Below are positions 26,984-35,137 of a stretch of DNA of 64,000 nucleotides, one piece after another (the stretch's first letter is position 1; each line of letters starts with the position of its first letter). Under the pieces are notes generated by a model. It ran no database searches and was not told the origin of the DNA. It was given only the letters and a program-made list of their open reading frames with translations. The position numbers and the translations under genes are program-made. Origin of the DNA: Nocardia colli (lineage in GTDB: Bacteria > Actinomycetota > Actinomycetes > Mycobacteriales > Mycobacteriaceae); the NCBI RefSeq assembly GCF_008704205.1, contig NZ_VXLC01000011.1, forward strand, positions 62,001-126,000, given 5' to 3'.

Positions 26984-29170
26984 ATGTTTGCTCGCCTCGG
27001 GCAGTTGGTCGTGCACCATCCGTGGAAGGTGATCGGCCTGTGGCTGCTCATCATCGTCGGCGTGGTCGCGGCGGCACCGCAGCTCACCTCGACCACCGAC
27101 CAATCCGATTTCCTGCCTTCGCATTACGAGTCGATCCAGGCACTCGATATGCAGCAGAAGGCCTTTCCGCAGAGCGCGGCGCCCTCGGCGCTCATCGTCT
27201 TCGCCCGGTCCGACGGGGCGCAGCTCGATGACGCCGACGCGACCGCGGTCGCGTCGATCGGCGCGAAGCTCACCGACGCGAAGATCAAGGATGTGCTCGG
27301 CCTCCAGGCGATTCCACCGTCGGAGAACCGGTTGATCCAGGTCATCGCGGTGCAGCTGACGAAGGCGACCAGCGCGAGTGACACCACCCAGAGCGACGCG
27401 GTCAAGGCGTTGCGCAGCTCGTTGCAGGAACAGGTGCGCGACACCGAGCTGAAGGCGGGCATCACCGGTCAGGCGGCGCAGCTGCTGGATCAGGTGGAGT
27501 CGAGCAACAAGGGCATGGCCATCATCGGCGCCGCGACGATCATCCTGATCCTGGTGCTGTTGCTGATCATCTTCCGCAGCCCGGTGATCGCCTTGCTGCC
27601 GATCGTCACCATCGGTGCGGTCTCCAGCGTGGTCACCGGCCTGATCGCCATGGTGGCCAAGGCTTTCGACCTCAAGATAGACAGTTCGGTCAATGCCATC
27701 CTGCTGGTGGTGCTGTTCGGTGTCGGCACCGACTACATCCTGTTCCTGATGTTCCGCTACCGGGAACGGCTGCGGGCGGGGGAGGATCCGAAGACCGCCA
27801 TGGTCAGCGCCGTCACCCGGGTCGGCGAGGCGATCACGTCCGCGGCGGCCGCGGTGATCATCGCGTTCATGGCGCTGACCCTGTCCACGCTCGGCATGTT
27901 CCGGGCGCTCGGTCCGGCGCTGGCGATCGCGGTCGCGGTGGCGCTGCTGGCCGGACTCACCCTGATCCCCGCCGTGGTCTCGCTGTTGGGTACCAAGGTG
28001 TTCTGGCCGTCGAAGGCGTGGCAGGCGGAGCCGAGGGGCGCGCGGTTCGGCGCGATCGGCGCGGCGCTCGGGCGGCGTCCGGCGACGTTCGCGCTGGTGT
28101 CCGGTGGTGTGCTCGTCGCGCTCGGCATCGTGGCCGTCGGGTTCAATCCGACCTTCGATCTGAGTTCGGGCTCGACCTCGACCGCGTCCGAATCTGTGGT
28201 CTACAACAAGGAACTGCTCAAGGGCATGCCGGCCGGCGCGACCCAGCCGTCGGACGTGCTGCTTCGCTCGACCGGCGGCGCGCTGACCGGTGATCAGCTC
28301 ACCACCTATCGGGCGGCGCTGACCGCGGTGCCCGGCGTCGGCCAGGTGGCGGAGCCACTGTTGTCCGCGGACAAGGCCACCGCCAATTTCCAAGTGACGC
28401 TTACCTCCGCGCCCGAATCGGACGCCGCGATCGAGACGGTGCGCGGTCCGCTGCGGGATGCCGCGCACGCGGCGGTGCCGACCGGAACCACCGCGGCCGT
28501 CGGCGGCATGACGGCGGTCTTCGTCGACTTCCAGGACGCGATGAACCACGACTACGCCATCGTGTTCCCGGTGGCGGCCATCCTGATCATGATCGTCCTC
28601 GGTCTGCTGCTGCGCAGCCTGGTCGCGCCGTGGTACCTGATGGCGTCGGTGTTCCTCGGGTTCGCCGCCACGCTCGGCGCTTCGGTGCTGGTGTTCCAGC
28701 ACATTCAGGGCGAGACCGGGCTGATCTTCACGCTGCCGGTGATCATGTATCTGTTCGTGGTGGCGCTCGGCACGGACTACAACATCCTGATGGTGGCGCG
28801 ATTGCGGGAGGAGGCCCGCGAGGGACATGACCCGAAACAGGCTGCGGCGCTTGCCCTGCGGCATACGGGTCCGACGGTGGCCGCGGCGGGCCTGATCCTG
28901 GCCGGCACCTTCGCCTCGATGATGCTGGCGGGCAACAACGTGCTCTCGCAGATGGGATTCGCCATTTCGGTCGGCATCGCGATCGCCGCCTTCGTGATGG
29001 CGATGTTCTTCACCCCGGCGCTGACCGCGCTGCTCGGGCACCGCGCGTGGTGGCCGGGGCATGGGGATGAGAAGTCCGGTGGGCCGTCCGAGCCGCACAG
29101 CACCGTACGCGGTGACGGGGCGCTGACCGTGCCCAGCGGGAGTTGGTCCGACACCGGTCAACGGCGATAA
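26984..29170 (+). CDS. MMPL-family (RND-type) membrane transporter
   Basis: A 728-residue polytopic protein of the MMPL/RND superfamily with the usual duplicated plan: TM1, a large extracellular porter domain, five helices, a second porter domain and five more helices. The proton-relay segments read FGVGTDYILFLMFRYRERL and VALGTDYNILMVARLREEA, each with the GTDY Asp-Tyr pair. Members export lipids, or drugs, across the membrane. ATG 26984 follows AAAGGA. Shorter than MmpL3-type proteins and without a long C-terminal tail. It follows the EXLDI gene; the cargo is not evident. Confidence 0.93.
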   Translation: MFARLGQLVVHHPWKVIGLWLLIIVGVVAAAPQLTSTTDQSDFLPSHYESIQALDMQQKAFPQSAAPSALIVFARSDGAQLDDADATAVASIGAKLTDAKIKDVLGLQAIPPSENRLIQVIAVQLTKATSASDTTQSDAVKALRSSLQEQVRDTELKAGITGQAAQLLDQVESSNKGMAIIGAATIILILVLLLIIFRSPVIALLPIVTIGAVSSVVTGLIAMVAKAFDLKIDSSVNAILLVVLFGVGTDYILFLMFRYRERLRAGEDPKTAMVSAVTRVGEAITSAAAAVIIAFMALTLSTLGMFRALGPALAIAVAVALLAGLTLIPAVVSLLGTKVFWPSKAWQAEPRGARFGAIGAALGRRPATFALVSGGVLVALGIVAVGFNPTFDLSSGSTSTASESVVYNKELLKGMPAGATQPSDVLLRSTGGALTGDQLTTYRAALTAVPGVGQVAEPLLSADKATANFQVTLTSAPESDAAIETVRGPLRDAAHAAVPTGTTAAVGGMTAVFVDFQDAMNHDYAIVFPVAAILIMIVLGLLLRSLVAPWYLMASVFLGFAATLGASVLVFQHIQGETGLIFTLPVIMYLFVVALGTDYNILMVARLREEAREGHDPKQAAALALRHTGPTVAAAGLILAGTFASMMLAGNNVLSQMGFAISVGIAIAAFVMAMFFTPALTALLGHRAWWPGHGDEKSGGPSEPHSTVRGDGALTVPSGSWSDTGQRR

Positions 29171-29193
29171 ATAGGACGCCGATAAATAGGACG
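29165..29193 (+). repeat. Tandem 14-bp repeat at the end of the MMPL gene
   Basis: CGATAAATAGGACG occurs at 29165-29178 and 29180-29193 (period 15). The first copy contains the MMPL stop codon; if that stop were misread, the second copy offers another TAA. Confidence 0.8.
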
Positions 29194-29235
29194 AAAAGAG
29201 CTGCCCTCCGGAATATCCGGCGGGCAGCTCTTTTC
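29193..29235. terminator. Bidirectional terminator between the MMPL and DUF2637 genes
   Basis: A perfect 14-bp stem GAAAAGAGCTGCCC (29193-29206) / GGGCAGCTCTTTTC (29222-29235) with A-rich and T-rich flanks, so it can end transcription from both converging genes. Confidence 0.9.
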
Positions 29236-29256
29236 GTTGTTCAGGGTGCTGAGTCG

Positions 29257-31857
29257 TCAGCCGCTGATCGCGTAGGGGCGGCGCACCTTGATCCCCGCCT
29301 CGACCGCGCGGGCCACGGCGGCGCGGGAGACGCCTACCTCGTTGGCGATGCCCGGCGTCAGCCAGGATTCGTCGGCGAGGCGGAAGATCTGAGTGAGCTG
29401 CTCGACGGACAGGTTCGACATTCCGCGCCGCGCGATCTCGTGTGCGAGAGCGGTGATTTCGTCGTCCTCATCGATCTCGTCCTCGTCGTCCAGGAAATCC
29501 GGTTCCACCGGCAGCTCGGCAGGAACACGGGCGACGATGGTGGCGGGCTCGGTGCGCACGGGGGGACTGGGCGGCTCGGTGCGTGCAGCGGAACGAGACG
29601 GCTCGGGAGTCGCTTCGAATGCGAGTTGTTCGATCTCGACGTCCGGGGTGGCCGGCTTCCGGCGGCTGGGGGCGGGGCGGGAGACAGTCTCACCCGAGAT
29701 CGCTTGGGCGACAGTGTCGGCGATGGTTGCGTCGGCCTTACGTATGGGGTCACCAGGATGAGGCTCTTCTGGCTCGTCGCCGCGATGGGCGTCGGCGGTC
29801 GTATCGGGTGCCGGTGTAGCGGGACGAGGATCGGCAGGCTCACGCGGGATGTCGTTCACCGGGAAGAGCTGCATGGCATGGCCGTTGGACACGGCGTGAC
29901 CATTGGTCGATGTGCCACGGCCGCTGTCGACCGCATGGCCGTTGGGTTGCGTGATGTCGCCGGTGGATGGAGTGATGCGGTTGTTCCCGTTGACCGGCTT
30001 GCCGTTCGTCGGTGCGGACGGGGTGGTGTCGGTGACCGCATGGCCGTTCGTGACTGAATGGCCGTTCGTGACCGCATCATCGTCCGCGACCGGGTGGCCG
30101 TTGGGTTGTGGAGTGTTGTCGTTGGTTGGTGTGGTGCGGCGGATCCCGTTGACCGGCTTGCCATTCGGTGCGGGCCGGATGGTGTCGGTGACCGAATCGC
30201 TGTTCGTCATCGGACGGCCGTTCGTCACTTCGTCGCCGCTCGTGGCCGGCTGACCATTCGTGACCGCGTCGTCGTTCGTGACCGGGCGGTCACTCGTAAC
30301 TGAATGGCTGTTGGCGTTCGCGTGGCCGTTCGTGACCAGGTGGCCGTTGGTGTTCGTGTGGCCGTTGGTTACCGGATGACCGTTGTTGACTGCGTGCCCG
30401 TTCGTGGCCGCGTGGCTGTTGGTGACTGCGTGCCCGTTGGTGACCGCATGGCCGTTGGTGACTGCATGGCCGTTCGTGAAGGCATGACCGTTGGTCGGCG
30501 ATGTGTTGCCGTTGGTACGCGCGGACTGCGCAGACGACTCGATGGTGTTCGATTCGGGTGCGGCGTCCTGGTATGTCGGCGAGTCTGGCTGTACCGCAAA
30601 GCCGTTGGTCGACCGACCGTTGTGGACCGGTGCGGCTGAACGCGGGTCGTGCAGTTCGGCCGGCAGCGGATGGCCATTGATCGCCGAGAACGGCACCGCG
30701 ACATGGCCGTTGGTCGACTGGTGTGTCGGCTGCTCGGTCGCAACATCCGGTTCGGGCAAATTGCCGACCGGAATCGCCTGCACCGCGTGCCCGTTGGTCG
30801 ATGACTGAGGAGCATTGCCGTTGGATGCATCGGCCGAGTGCACAGTGTCGGCCGAGAACGACCGCACCGCATACCCATCGGCCGTCGCGATGGCCGGTTC
30901 CGGGTGATCGATCTGTCGACGATCCGCGGGCTCATCGACGCTCTCCACCGGACTCGCCTCGGCCAACCGGGTAGCCGCCGTCGCTGCATACGGATCCACT
31001 CCGCTGAGCAACCAACGCCGATCATCTGGCGCATCGACCGTGAGCCCGACCGGCGAATCTCGATCGCTGACCCGATGCCGGACCACCGTCGGGTCCCGAT
31101 CCACCACCGGCGCACCATCGATGAGCAGCGCGTACCGCGCGGAAACCCAAGCGTGCAACCAGATCACGACCCCGACCATCACCGGCGCGATCGCGTATTC
31201 CGCGGCCCGCCCGAACGATCCCGAGGCCAGGTGCGGCCCCGCGTTCAACGCGATGGTGGTGCCGAGCAACGCGGTCTCGAAGAACACCACCTTGCCCCGC
31301 GCGAGCTCGCGCCCCCAGCGGGCGGCGGTGGTCGCGGCGACCATGATGGTGATGATCGGAATCGAGATCATCGCCTCGATCCCATAGCTCAACCAGTACA
31401 GCGGGTCGGTCATGTCACCGCTCGGCACCAGATTGTGCTGCACGTTCACCCCGGCCCACACCATGCCGAGCACGACCACCGCGATCAAAGCCCGCGACGA
31501 CCATTCGGCCCGCCGATACAGCTGCGCCAGCCGCGCGTCCTCGCTGGATACCCGCCGTCGTGCCGCCAGCGCCCGCCGATGCCACCGCTCGTCCGCCTCG
31601 TCGGCTCGCCGAATCGCGGCCGCGCTGCGCCGGTCGCGCTTCTCGGCGGCCAGTTCTTCCTCGACCGCTCGCCGCCGCTGCATCCGCCGCTGCGCCCGAA
31701 CCCATTCGGCGAGTTCGCGTTCTGCCCCGATCTCGCGCTCGGATAACACCTCGAACAGCGCGGCATCGTGCTGCAGCGGCAATTTTCCGCGGGCCGTCTC
31801 GACCCGCTGCGCCAACGCGGCGATCTCGGAACTACCGGTGGATTGTTCGTCGCGCAT
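29257..31857 (-). CDS. DUF2637 membrane protein with Asn-Gly-His repeats and C-terminal HTH-like region
   Basis: An 866-residue protein in four parts. Residues 1-130 are charged and helical (probable coiled coil, many RRA/EEL repeats). Residues ~130-250 hold about four membrane helices (LIAVVVLGMVWAGVNVQHNL, then WLSYGIEAMISIPIITI), matching DUF2637, a domain found in actinobacterial conjugation/Spd-type and regulatory proteins. Residues ~330-670 are low-complexity with many copies of TNGHAV-like hexapeptides. The last ~80 residues follow an acidic run and read ITALAHEIARRGMSNLSVEQ and TPGIANEVGVSRAAVARAVE, an HTH-like fold. So it may be a membrane-tethered DNA-binding or signalling protein. 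Function unknown; no conjugation genes are nearby. Confidence 0.8.
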   Translation of the reverse strand: MRDEQSTGSSEIAALAQRVETARGKLPLQHDAALFEVLSEREIGAERELAEWVRAQRRMQRRRAVEEELAAEKRDRRSAAAIRRADEADERWHRRALAARRRVSSEDARLAQLYRRAEWSSRALIAVVVLGMVWAGVNVQHNLVPSGDMTDPLYWLSYGIEAMISIPIITIMVAATTAARWGRELARGKVVFFETALLGTTIALNAGPHLASGSFGRAAEYAIAPVMVGVVIWLHAWVSARYALLIDGAPVVDRDPTVVRHRVSDRDSPVGLTVDAPDDRRWLLSGVDPYAATAATRLAEASPVESVDEPADRRQIDHPEPAIATADGYAVRSFSADTVHSADASNGNAPQSSTNGHAVQAIPVGNLPEPDVATEQPTHQSTNGHVAVPFSAINGHPLPAELHDPRSAAPVHNGRSTNGFAVQPDSPTYQDAAPESNTIESSAQSARTNGNTSPTNGHAFTNGHAVTNGHAVTNGHAVTNSHAATNGHAVNNGHPVTNGHTNTNGHLVTNGHANANSHSVTSDRPVTNDDAVTNGQPATSGDEVTNGRPMTNSDSVTDTIRPAPNGKPVNGIRRTTPTNDNTPQPNGHPVADDDAVTNGHSVTNGHAVTDTTPSAPTNGKPVNGNNRITPSTGDITQPNGHAVDSGRGTSTNGHAVSNGHAMQLFPVNDIPREPADPRPATPAPDTTADAHRGDEPEEPHPGDPIRKADATIADTVAQAISGETVSRPAPSRRKPATPDVEIEQLAFEATPEPSRSAARTEPPSPPVRTEPATIVARVPAELPVEPDFLDDEDEIDEDDEITALAHEIARRGMSNLSVEQLTQIFRLADESWLTPGIANEVGVSRAAVARAVEAGIKVRRPYAISG
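29868..30500 (-). repeat. Degenerate 18-bp coding repeats (TNGHAV units)
   Basis: Short repeats encoding (T/S)NGHAV variants, most regular between about 30300 and 30500 where units of 18 bases follow head to tail (NGHAVT, NGHAAT, NGHPVT). Towards the N-terminus of the protein, up to about 30820, isolated NGHAV copies persist, suggesting expansion and decay of one unit. Confidence 0.8.
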
Positions 31858-32100
31858 CGCGAGCCTTCCCGGAGCAGATCGTCAGCAGACCTACTTGCTC
31901 GAACGTATGTGTGATCGCACTGAGGCTAAACCGACCACCGGCCGAGGTCAATGCCGACGCTCGAAAACCAGTGCGAATATCTCGCGTGATCTTGGGACAC
32001 GCCGATTTGGGCAACACGCCGTTGGTGTCGATTCAGAATGCGCCCGCAATACGCCGAGAATTCCTATGCGCCGCGCACGTTTTCGACGCCCGCGGTCGAG

Positions 32101-32892
32101 TCAGCTGAGCGTCGTATGCCACACGATGGCGGCTGCGAGCGCACCCGCGCCATTAACGGACCAATGCAGCGCAATCGGTGCAAGCAAGCTGCCGCTGCGC
32201 CGGCGCAACCAGGTGAACACAACGCCCGCCCCCGCGGTGGCGACAACGGCAAGCAGAATGCCGACGATCTGACCCGCGACACCGCCGCCGACAAACCCGG
32301 AAAGCCCGCGATTACTACTGGTCAAGCCGAGCGACGAGGCGATATGCCACAGCCCGAAAAGTAATGATCCGGCGGCAAAGACTCCGCGCACGCCATAAAC
32401 CCGATCCAGCGTGCCGTGCAACACTCCGCGAAACGCCAGCTCCTCGGGAATCACCGTCTGCAACGGAATCACGATCATCGACGCGATCAGCGCTCCAGAG
32501 ATGGTGGCGTAGCGATCGGCCAGGAAGAACGGCCGGGTGATCGGCAGCATCGCACCGATGGCGACCGCGGCGAGCACGATCCCGACCGCGCCGAGCGCGT
32601 AGATCGTCCCGCGCCGCCACTGCCGCGGCGAGAGGCCGAGTTCATGCCAGTGCAGTCCACGCCGGCGCATCAGCGCCAGCAGCACCACGGCGGCCACGGG
32701 CACGGTCACGATGCTGGCCCAGGCGGTGGTGAAGTGCGCGATCAGGTTCGTCCCGGCGAGGACGACGACAACCACGGCCACATCGGCATACGCATGCAAT
32801 TTGTGGCGGGGCGGAGCCGTTTCGTCGAGGTCCTGTGCGAGCATCCCGCCCAGTGTACGGATGGGTGCCGGGGCCGCCGCTCGAGTAGTCAT
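32101..32892 (-). CDS. CPBP-family intramembrane metalloprotease (Abi/CAAX type)
   Basis: A 263-residue membrane protein with about eight hydrophobic segments. The three family motifs are present in order: EELAFRGVLHG (EExxxR) near residue 148, FGLWHIASS (FxxxH), and HWSVNGAGA (HxxxN/B). These form the zinc or water-activating site inside the membrane. Bacterial members process peptides, give bacteriocin immunity or have unknown roles. The start ATG 32892 has weak support; ATG 32844 (MLAQDLDE) is an alternative. A single gene, followed about 240 bases on by the start of the DUF2637 gene on the same strand. Confidence 0.9.
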   Translation of the reverse strand: MTTRAAAPAPIRTLGGMLAQDLDETAPPRHKLHAYADVAVVVVVLAGTNLIAHFTTAWASIVTVPVAAVVLLALMRRRGLHWHELGLSPRQWRRGTIYALGAVGIVLAAVAIGAMLPITRPFFLADRYATISGALIASMIVIPLQTVIPEELAFRGVLHGTLDRVYGVRGVFAAGSLLFGLWHIASSLGLTSSNRGLSGFVGGGVAGQIVGILLAVVATAGAGVVFTWLRRRSGSLLAPIALHWSVNGAGALAAAIVWHTTLS

Positions 32893-33030
32893 CTGTGTCC
32901 CGTCTACCCGAATTCACCGGATATACGGGTCTCGATGTGGCGTCGACGCACACCGGCTACTCTGACTGGAACCTGTTTCAGTTCCAGGAGCCGCGCCCGG
33001 CGTGGCCTGAGCCCCGCGGCGGGCGCATGG

Positions 33031-33060
33031 GCCGGCTGACCTCCAGTGCCGTCAGCCGGC
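33031..33060. terminator. Hairpin at the end of the pseudouridine synthase gene
   Basis: A perfect 10-bp stem GCCGGCTGAC (33031-33040) / GTCAGCCGGC (33051-33060) overlapping the stop codon of the minus-strand gene. No T run, so it may be a Rho-linked or mRNA-stabilizing hairpin. Confidence 0.5.
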
Positions 33061-33987
33061 CCACCCCGCCGGATCCGTCCAGGCCTGCAATGTGCGGGTG
33101 GTGTCGAAGCGTCGCGGCTCGTGACTGATCGGATCGGTGAACTCCAGCGACGCGGCCAGCAGTTGCAGCGGACGGGTGAAATCGTCGACCGGCTTGTCGG
33201 TGATCACCGGATAGAAGTCGTCGCCGAGAATCGGGACGCCGAGGCCGTTCATATGCAGCCGCAGCTGATGGGTGCGCCCGGTCAACGGCCGCAGTCGATA
33301 GCGACCGAGCCCGTCGCGCTGCTCCAGCAGCTCGATCGAGGTCTCCGCGTTCGGCTCGCCCTCGACCTCCTGCGCCGCGAGCACGTGCTTCTCCTTCACG
33401 ATCCGGCTGCGCACCACCCGCGGCAGGGTCAGCTCCGGATCGACCGGCGCGATCGCCTCGTATTCCTTACGCACCGTGCGCTTGTGGAACATCGTCTGAT
33501 ACGCCCCGCGCCGCGCCGGATTGATGATGAACAGCACCAGCCCCGCCGTCACCCGATCCAGCCGATGCGCCGGAATCAGGTCCGGCAGGTCCAGTTCCCG
33601 GCGCAACCGCACCAGCGCCGTCTGCAAGATGTGCTGGCCGCGCGGGATGGTCGCGAGGAAGTGCGGCTTGTCCACGACCAGCAGATCCTCGTCGCGATGC
33701 ACGATGGTGATGTCGAACGGCACCGGCGTCTCGATCGGCAGATCCCGGTGGAACCACACCGCACTACCCGGCGCATATGGCGTGTCCGGCGCGATCGGAC
33801 CGTCGAGATCGACGATCCCGCCTTCGCGCAGCAGTTCATCGATGCGGGTCGGATCCACCCGGGGTAGTCGCTCGACCAGGTGGTCGCGAATCGTCGCCCA
33901 GTCCCCGTCCTCCGGCAGCCGGAGCCGGGCCGGGTCCAGGCCGTGCCGCTTGGGCAACGGCGGTTGCTGCCGCCTTCTCATCGGCAT
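33052..33987 (-). CDS. RluA-family pseudouridine synthase
   Basis: A 311-residue enzyme converting uridine to pseudouridine in rRNA or tRNA. The catalytic Asp lies in PAHRLDRVTAGLVLF; other motifs are VVDKPHFLATIPRG and LRPLTGRTHQLRLHM. An N-terminal ~85 residues precede the catalytic domain and may be a degenerate S4-like part. Start ATG 33987 (MPMRRRQQ) or 33981; the frame is open further upstream but runs through the neighbouring gene out of frame. The flavin-protein gene begins upstream on the same strand, 56 bases away. The exact modified base is not predictable. Confidence 0.92.
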   Translation of the reverse strand: MPMRRRQQPPLPKRHGLDPARLRLPEDGDWATIRDHLVERLPRVDPTRIDELLREGGIVDLDGPIAPDTPYAPGSAVWFHRDLPIETPVPFDITIVHRDEDLLVVDKPHFLATIPRGQHILQTALVRLRRELDLPDLIPAHRLDRVTAGLVLFIINPARRGAYQTMFHKRTVRKEYEAIAPVDPELTLPRVVRSRIVKEKHVLAAQEVEGEPNAETSIELLEQRDGLGRYRLRPLTGRTHQLRLHMNGLGVPILGDDFYPVITDKPVDDFTRPLQLLAASLEFTDPISHEPRRFDTTRTLQAWTDPAGWAG

Positions 33988-34043
33988 CGACCCTAGTCGT
34001 CGGCCATTTCGCCGGCCGCGTGCGGGCTGCTGGGCGGGCAGCC

Positions 34044-34496
34044 TCAGAAGCCGCGCAGGCGATCCGGGCGGATTCGGACGATGGCCGAATATTCCGCGAA
34101 GAACTGCTCGGCGCTCAGCCCGAGGTCCTGCAGGCCATCGGCGTACTTCGTTGTGTACGTGGCGATTTCGTCCGGCGTCGCGGCGACGTCGTCGATCCGC
34201 GCGGTACCCGTGAACACCATCACCTCGCCGCCCCACTCGGTGCTGTTGAAGTTCAGCGACACTCGTGGGTTGCGGGCCAGGTTGCGCAGCTTGGCCTGAT
34301 CGGGCTTGCTGAACAGCAGGAACTCGTCGTCGCGCCACTGGAACCACACCGGGTTGGGTTGCGGGGTCCCGGTGGCGCCGACCGTGGTCAGCCAGATCAC
34401 CGGCTCCGTGCCGAGCCGGGCGACGACCTTCGCGCCGAAGGCGGTGCTCGGGTCGACGACGGGCGCGGCGGAGCGGTCGGATGCCGTTGTGGTCAT
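34044..34496 (-). CDS. PPOX-class F420/flavin-binding protein, TIGR03667 (Rv3369-like) family
   Basis: A 150-residue split-barrel protein. VIWLTTVGATGTPQPNPVWF, FLLFSKPDQAKLRNLARNPR and VSLNFNSTEWGGEVMVFTGT are typical of the Rv3369-type group of the pyridoxamine-oxidase-like superfamily, which bind F420 or FMN. The start ATG 34496 gives the normal length; the frame continues to 34553 without support. The 64-residue gene upstream ends 37 bases before it on the same strand, so they are probably cotranscribed. Confidence 0.9.
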   Translation of the reverse strand: MTTTASDRSAAPVVDPSTAFGAKVVARLGTEPVIWLTTVGATGTPQPNPVWFQWRDDEFLLFSKPDQAKLRNLARNPRVSLNFNSTEWGGEVMVFTGTARIDDVAATPDEIATYTTKYADGLQDLGLSAEQFFAEYSAIVRIRPDRLRGF

Positions 34497-34533
34497 GTGG
34501 GGGACAACACCGCAACAACCCGGGGGATTCCGC

Positions 34534-34728
34534 CTAGGGCGTCGCCCGCTCATCGAGCACCATCCGCCGCGCCTCGACCAGCGTCCGGCGCGCGCGCCGG
34601 CGCACCCGGCACACGTCCACGCTGCAATTCAAATGCACCTGCATTGCGCGGTGCGCCTGTTTCGGCGTCAGCTCGCCGGGATCGACCGAACAGTGCGACA
34701 TTGTGGAAATGACTTGTGTAACAAACAT
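34534..34728 (-). CDS. Small Cys/Arg-rich hypothetical protein
   Basis: A 64-residue protein with two CSVD motifs (SHCSVDPGEL and LNCSVDVCRV), three cysteines and a strongly basic C-terminal helix (RRRARRTLVEARRMVLDE). The ATG at 34728 has GGAG at a 9-base distance; upstream ATGs lack one. I know of similar short proteins in Nocardia and relatives but no function. The Cys spacing could suit metal binding, but this is not shown. Confidence 0.6.
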   Translation of the reverse strand: MFVTQVISTMSHCSVDPGELTPKQAHRAMQVHLNCSVDVCRVRRRARRTLVEARRMVLDERATP

Positions 34729-35137
34729 ATTCACGACTCCGTACGCAGTACTTCCGTATGAATCAAAAGCTAGCGATGTACGTGCGCTATCGGGGCTGGT
34801 CGGCCGTTCGTTCATGGAGGATTCCCCGGCGCGACGGGCGGCTGAAAGCCTCGGGTATTGCGGCGTTTTCGCAGATGTCCGGAACAAGTCCACAGTGCGA
34901 CAATCGATTCGGCGATAAACGCGGGCATTTCTGAATGGGCAGGATGAATGCCGTACCCGAGGCTGTGCTGTGGAACGCCGCGTAGGTGCCGGTGCTCGAT
35001 CGGGTTGCGACCGGCCGGAAACCGGTAGCACCCCACGCTCGTCGCGGATAACTTAGGCTAACCTACATTCCGGTCTGATCTTATGTGAGGATGAGTCCGG
35101 TCGGGGGAGGCACAACGATGGCGAGAGGCAGCAACTT
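34729..35137. other. Divergent intergenic region upstream of the ABC importer
   Basis: 409 bases without a supported gene. It holds the start region of the 64-residue gene (left) and, at the right end, the iron box 35048-35066 and about 70 bases of leader for the ABC importer pair. TACGGA occurs twice, 15 bases apart, just upstream of the small gene. Confidence 0.5.
35048..35066. promoter_or_regulatory. IdeR/DtxR iron box upstream of the ABC importer genes
   Basis: ATAACTTAGGCTAACCTAC, 15 of 19 matches by hand to TTAGGTTAGGCTAACCTAA, with the right half-site nearly perfect. It is 72 bases before the first ABC gene, where Fe2+-IdeR would block transcription. Confidence 0.85.

Noticed and set aside
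29868-30500. Possible CRISPR-like array
   Set aside because: The repeats are 18-bp in-frame coding units without unique spacers, inside a clean reading frame.
32895-33128. Small plus-strand frame between the CPBP and pseudouridine synthase genes
   Set aside because: No ribosome-binding site; its second half only mirrors the end of the opposite gene and a hairpin.
33052-34518. A single 488-residue pseudouridine synthase fusion
   Set aside because: The N-terminal 177 residues are an out-of-frame reading of the PPOX gene at 34044-34496; the real start is near 33987.
34815-35031. N-terminal extension of the 64-residue protein
   Set aside because: The upstream ATG at 34815 has no ribosome-binding site and the extension is low-complexity; GGAG fits only the ATG at 34728.
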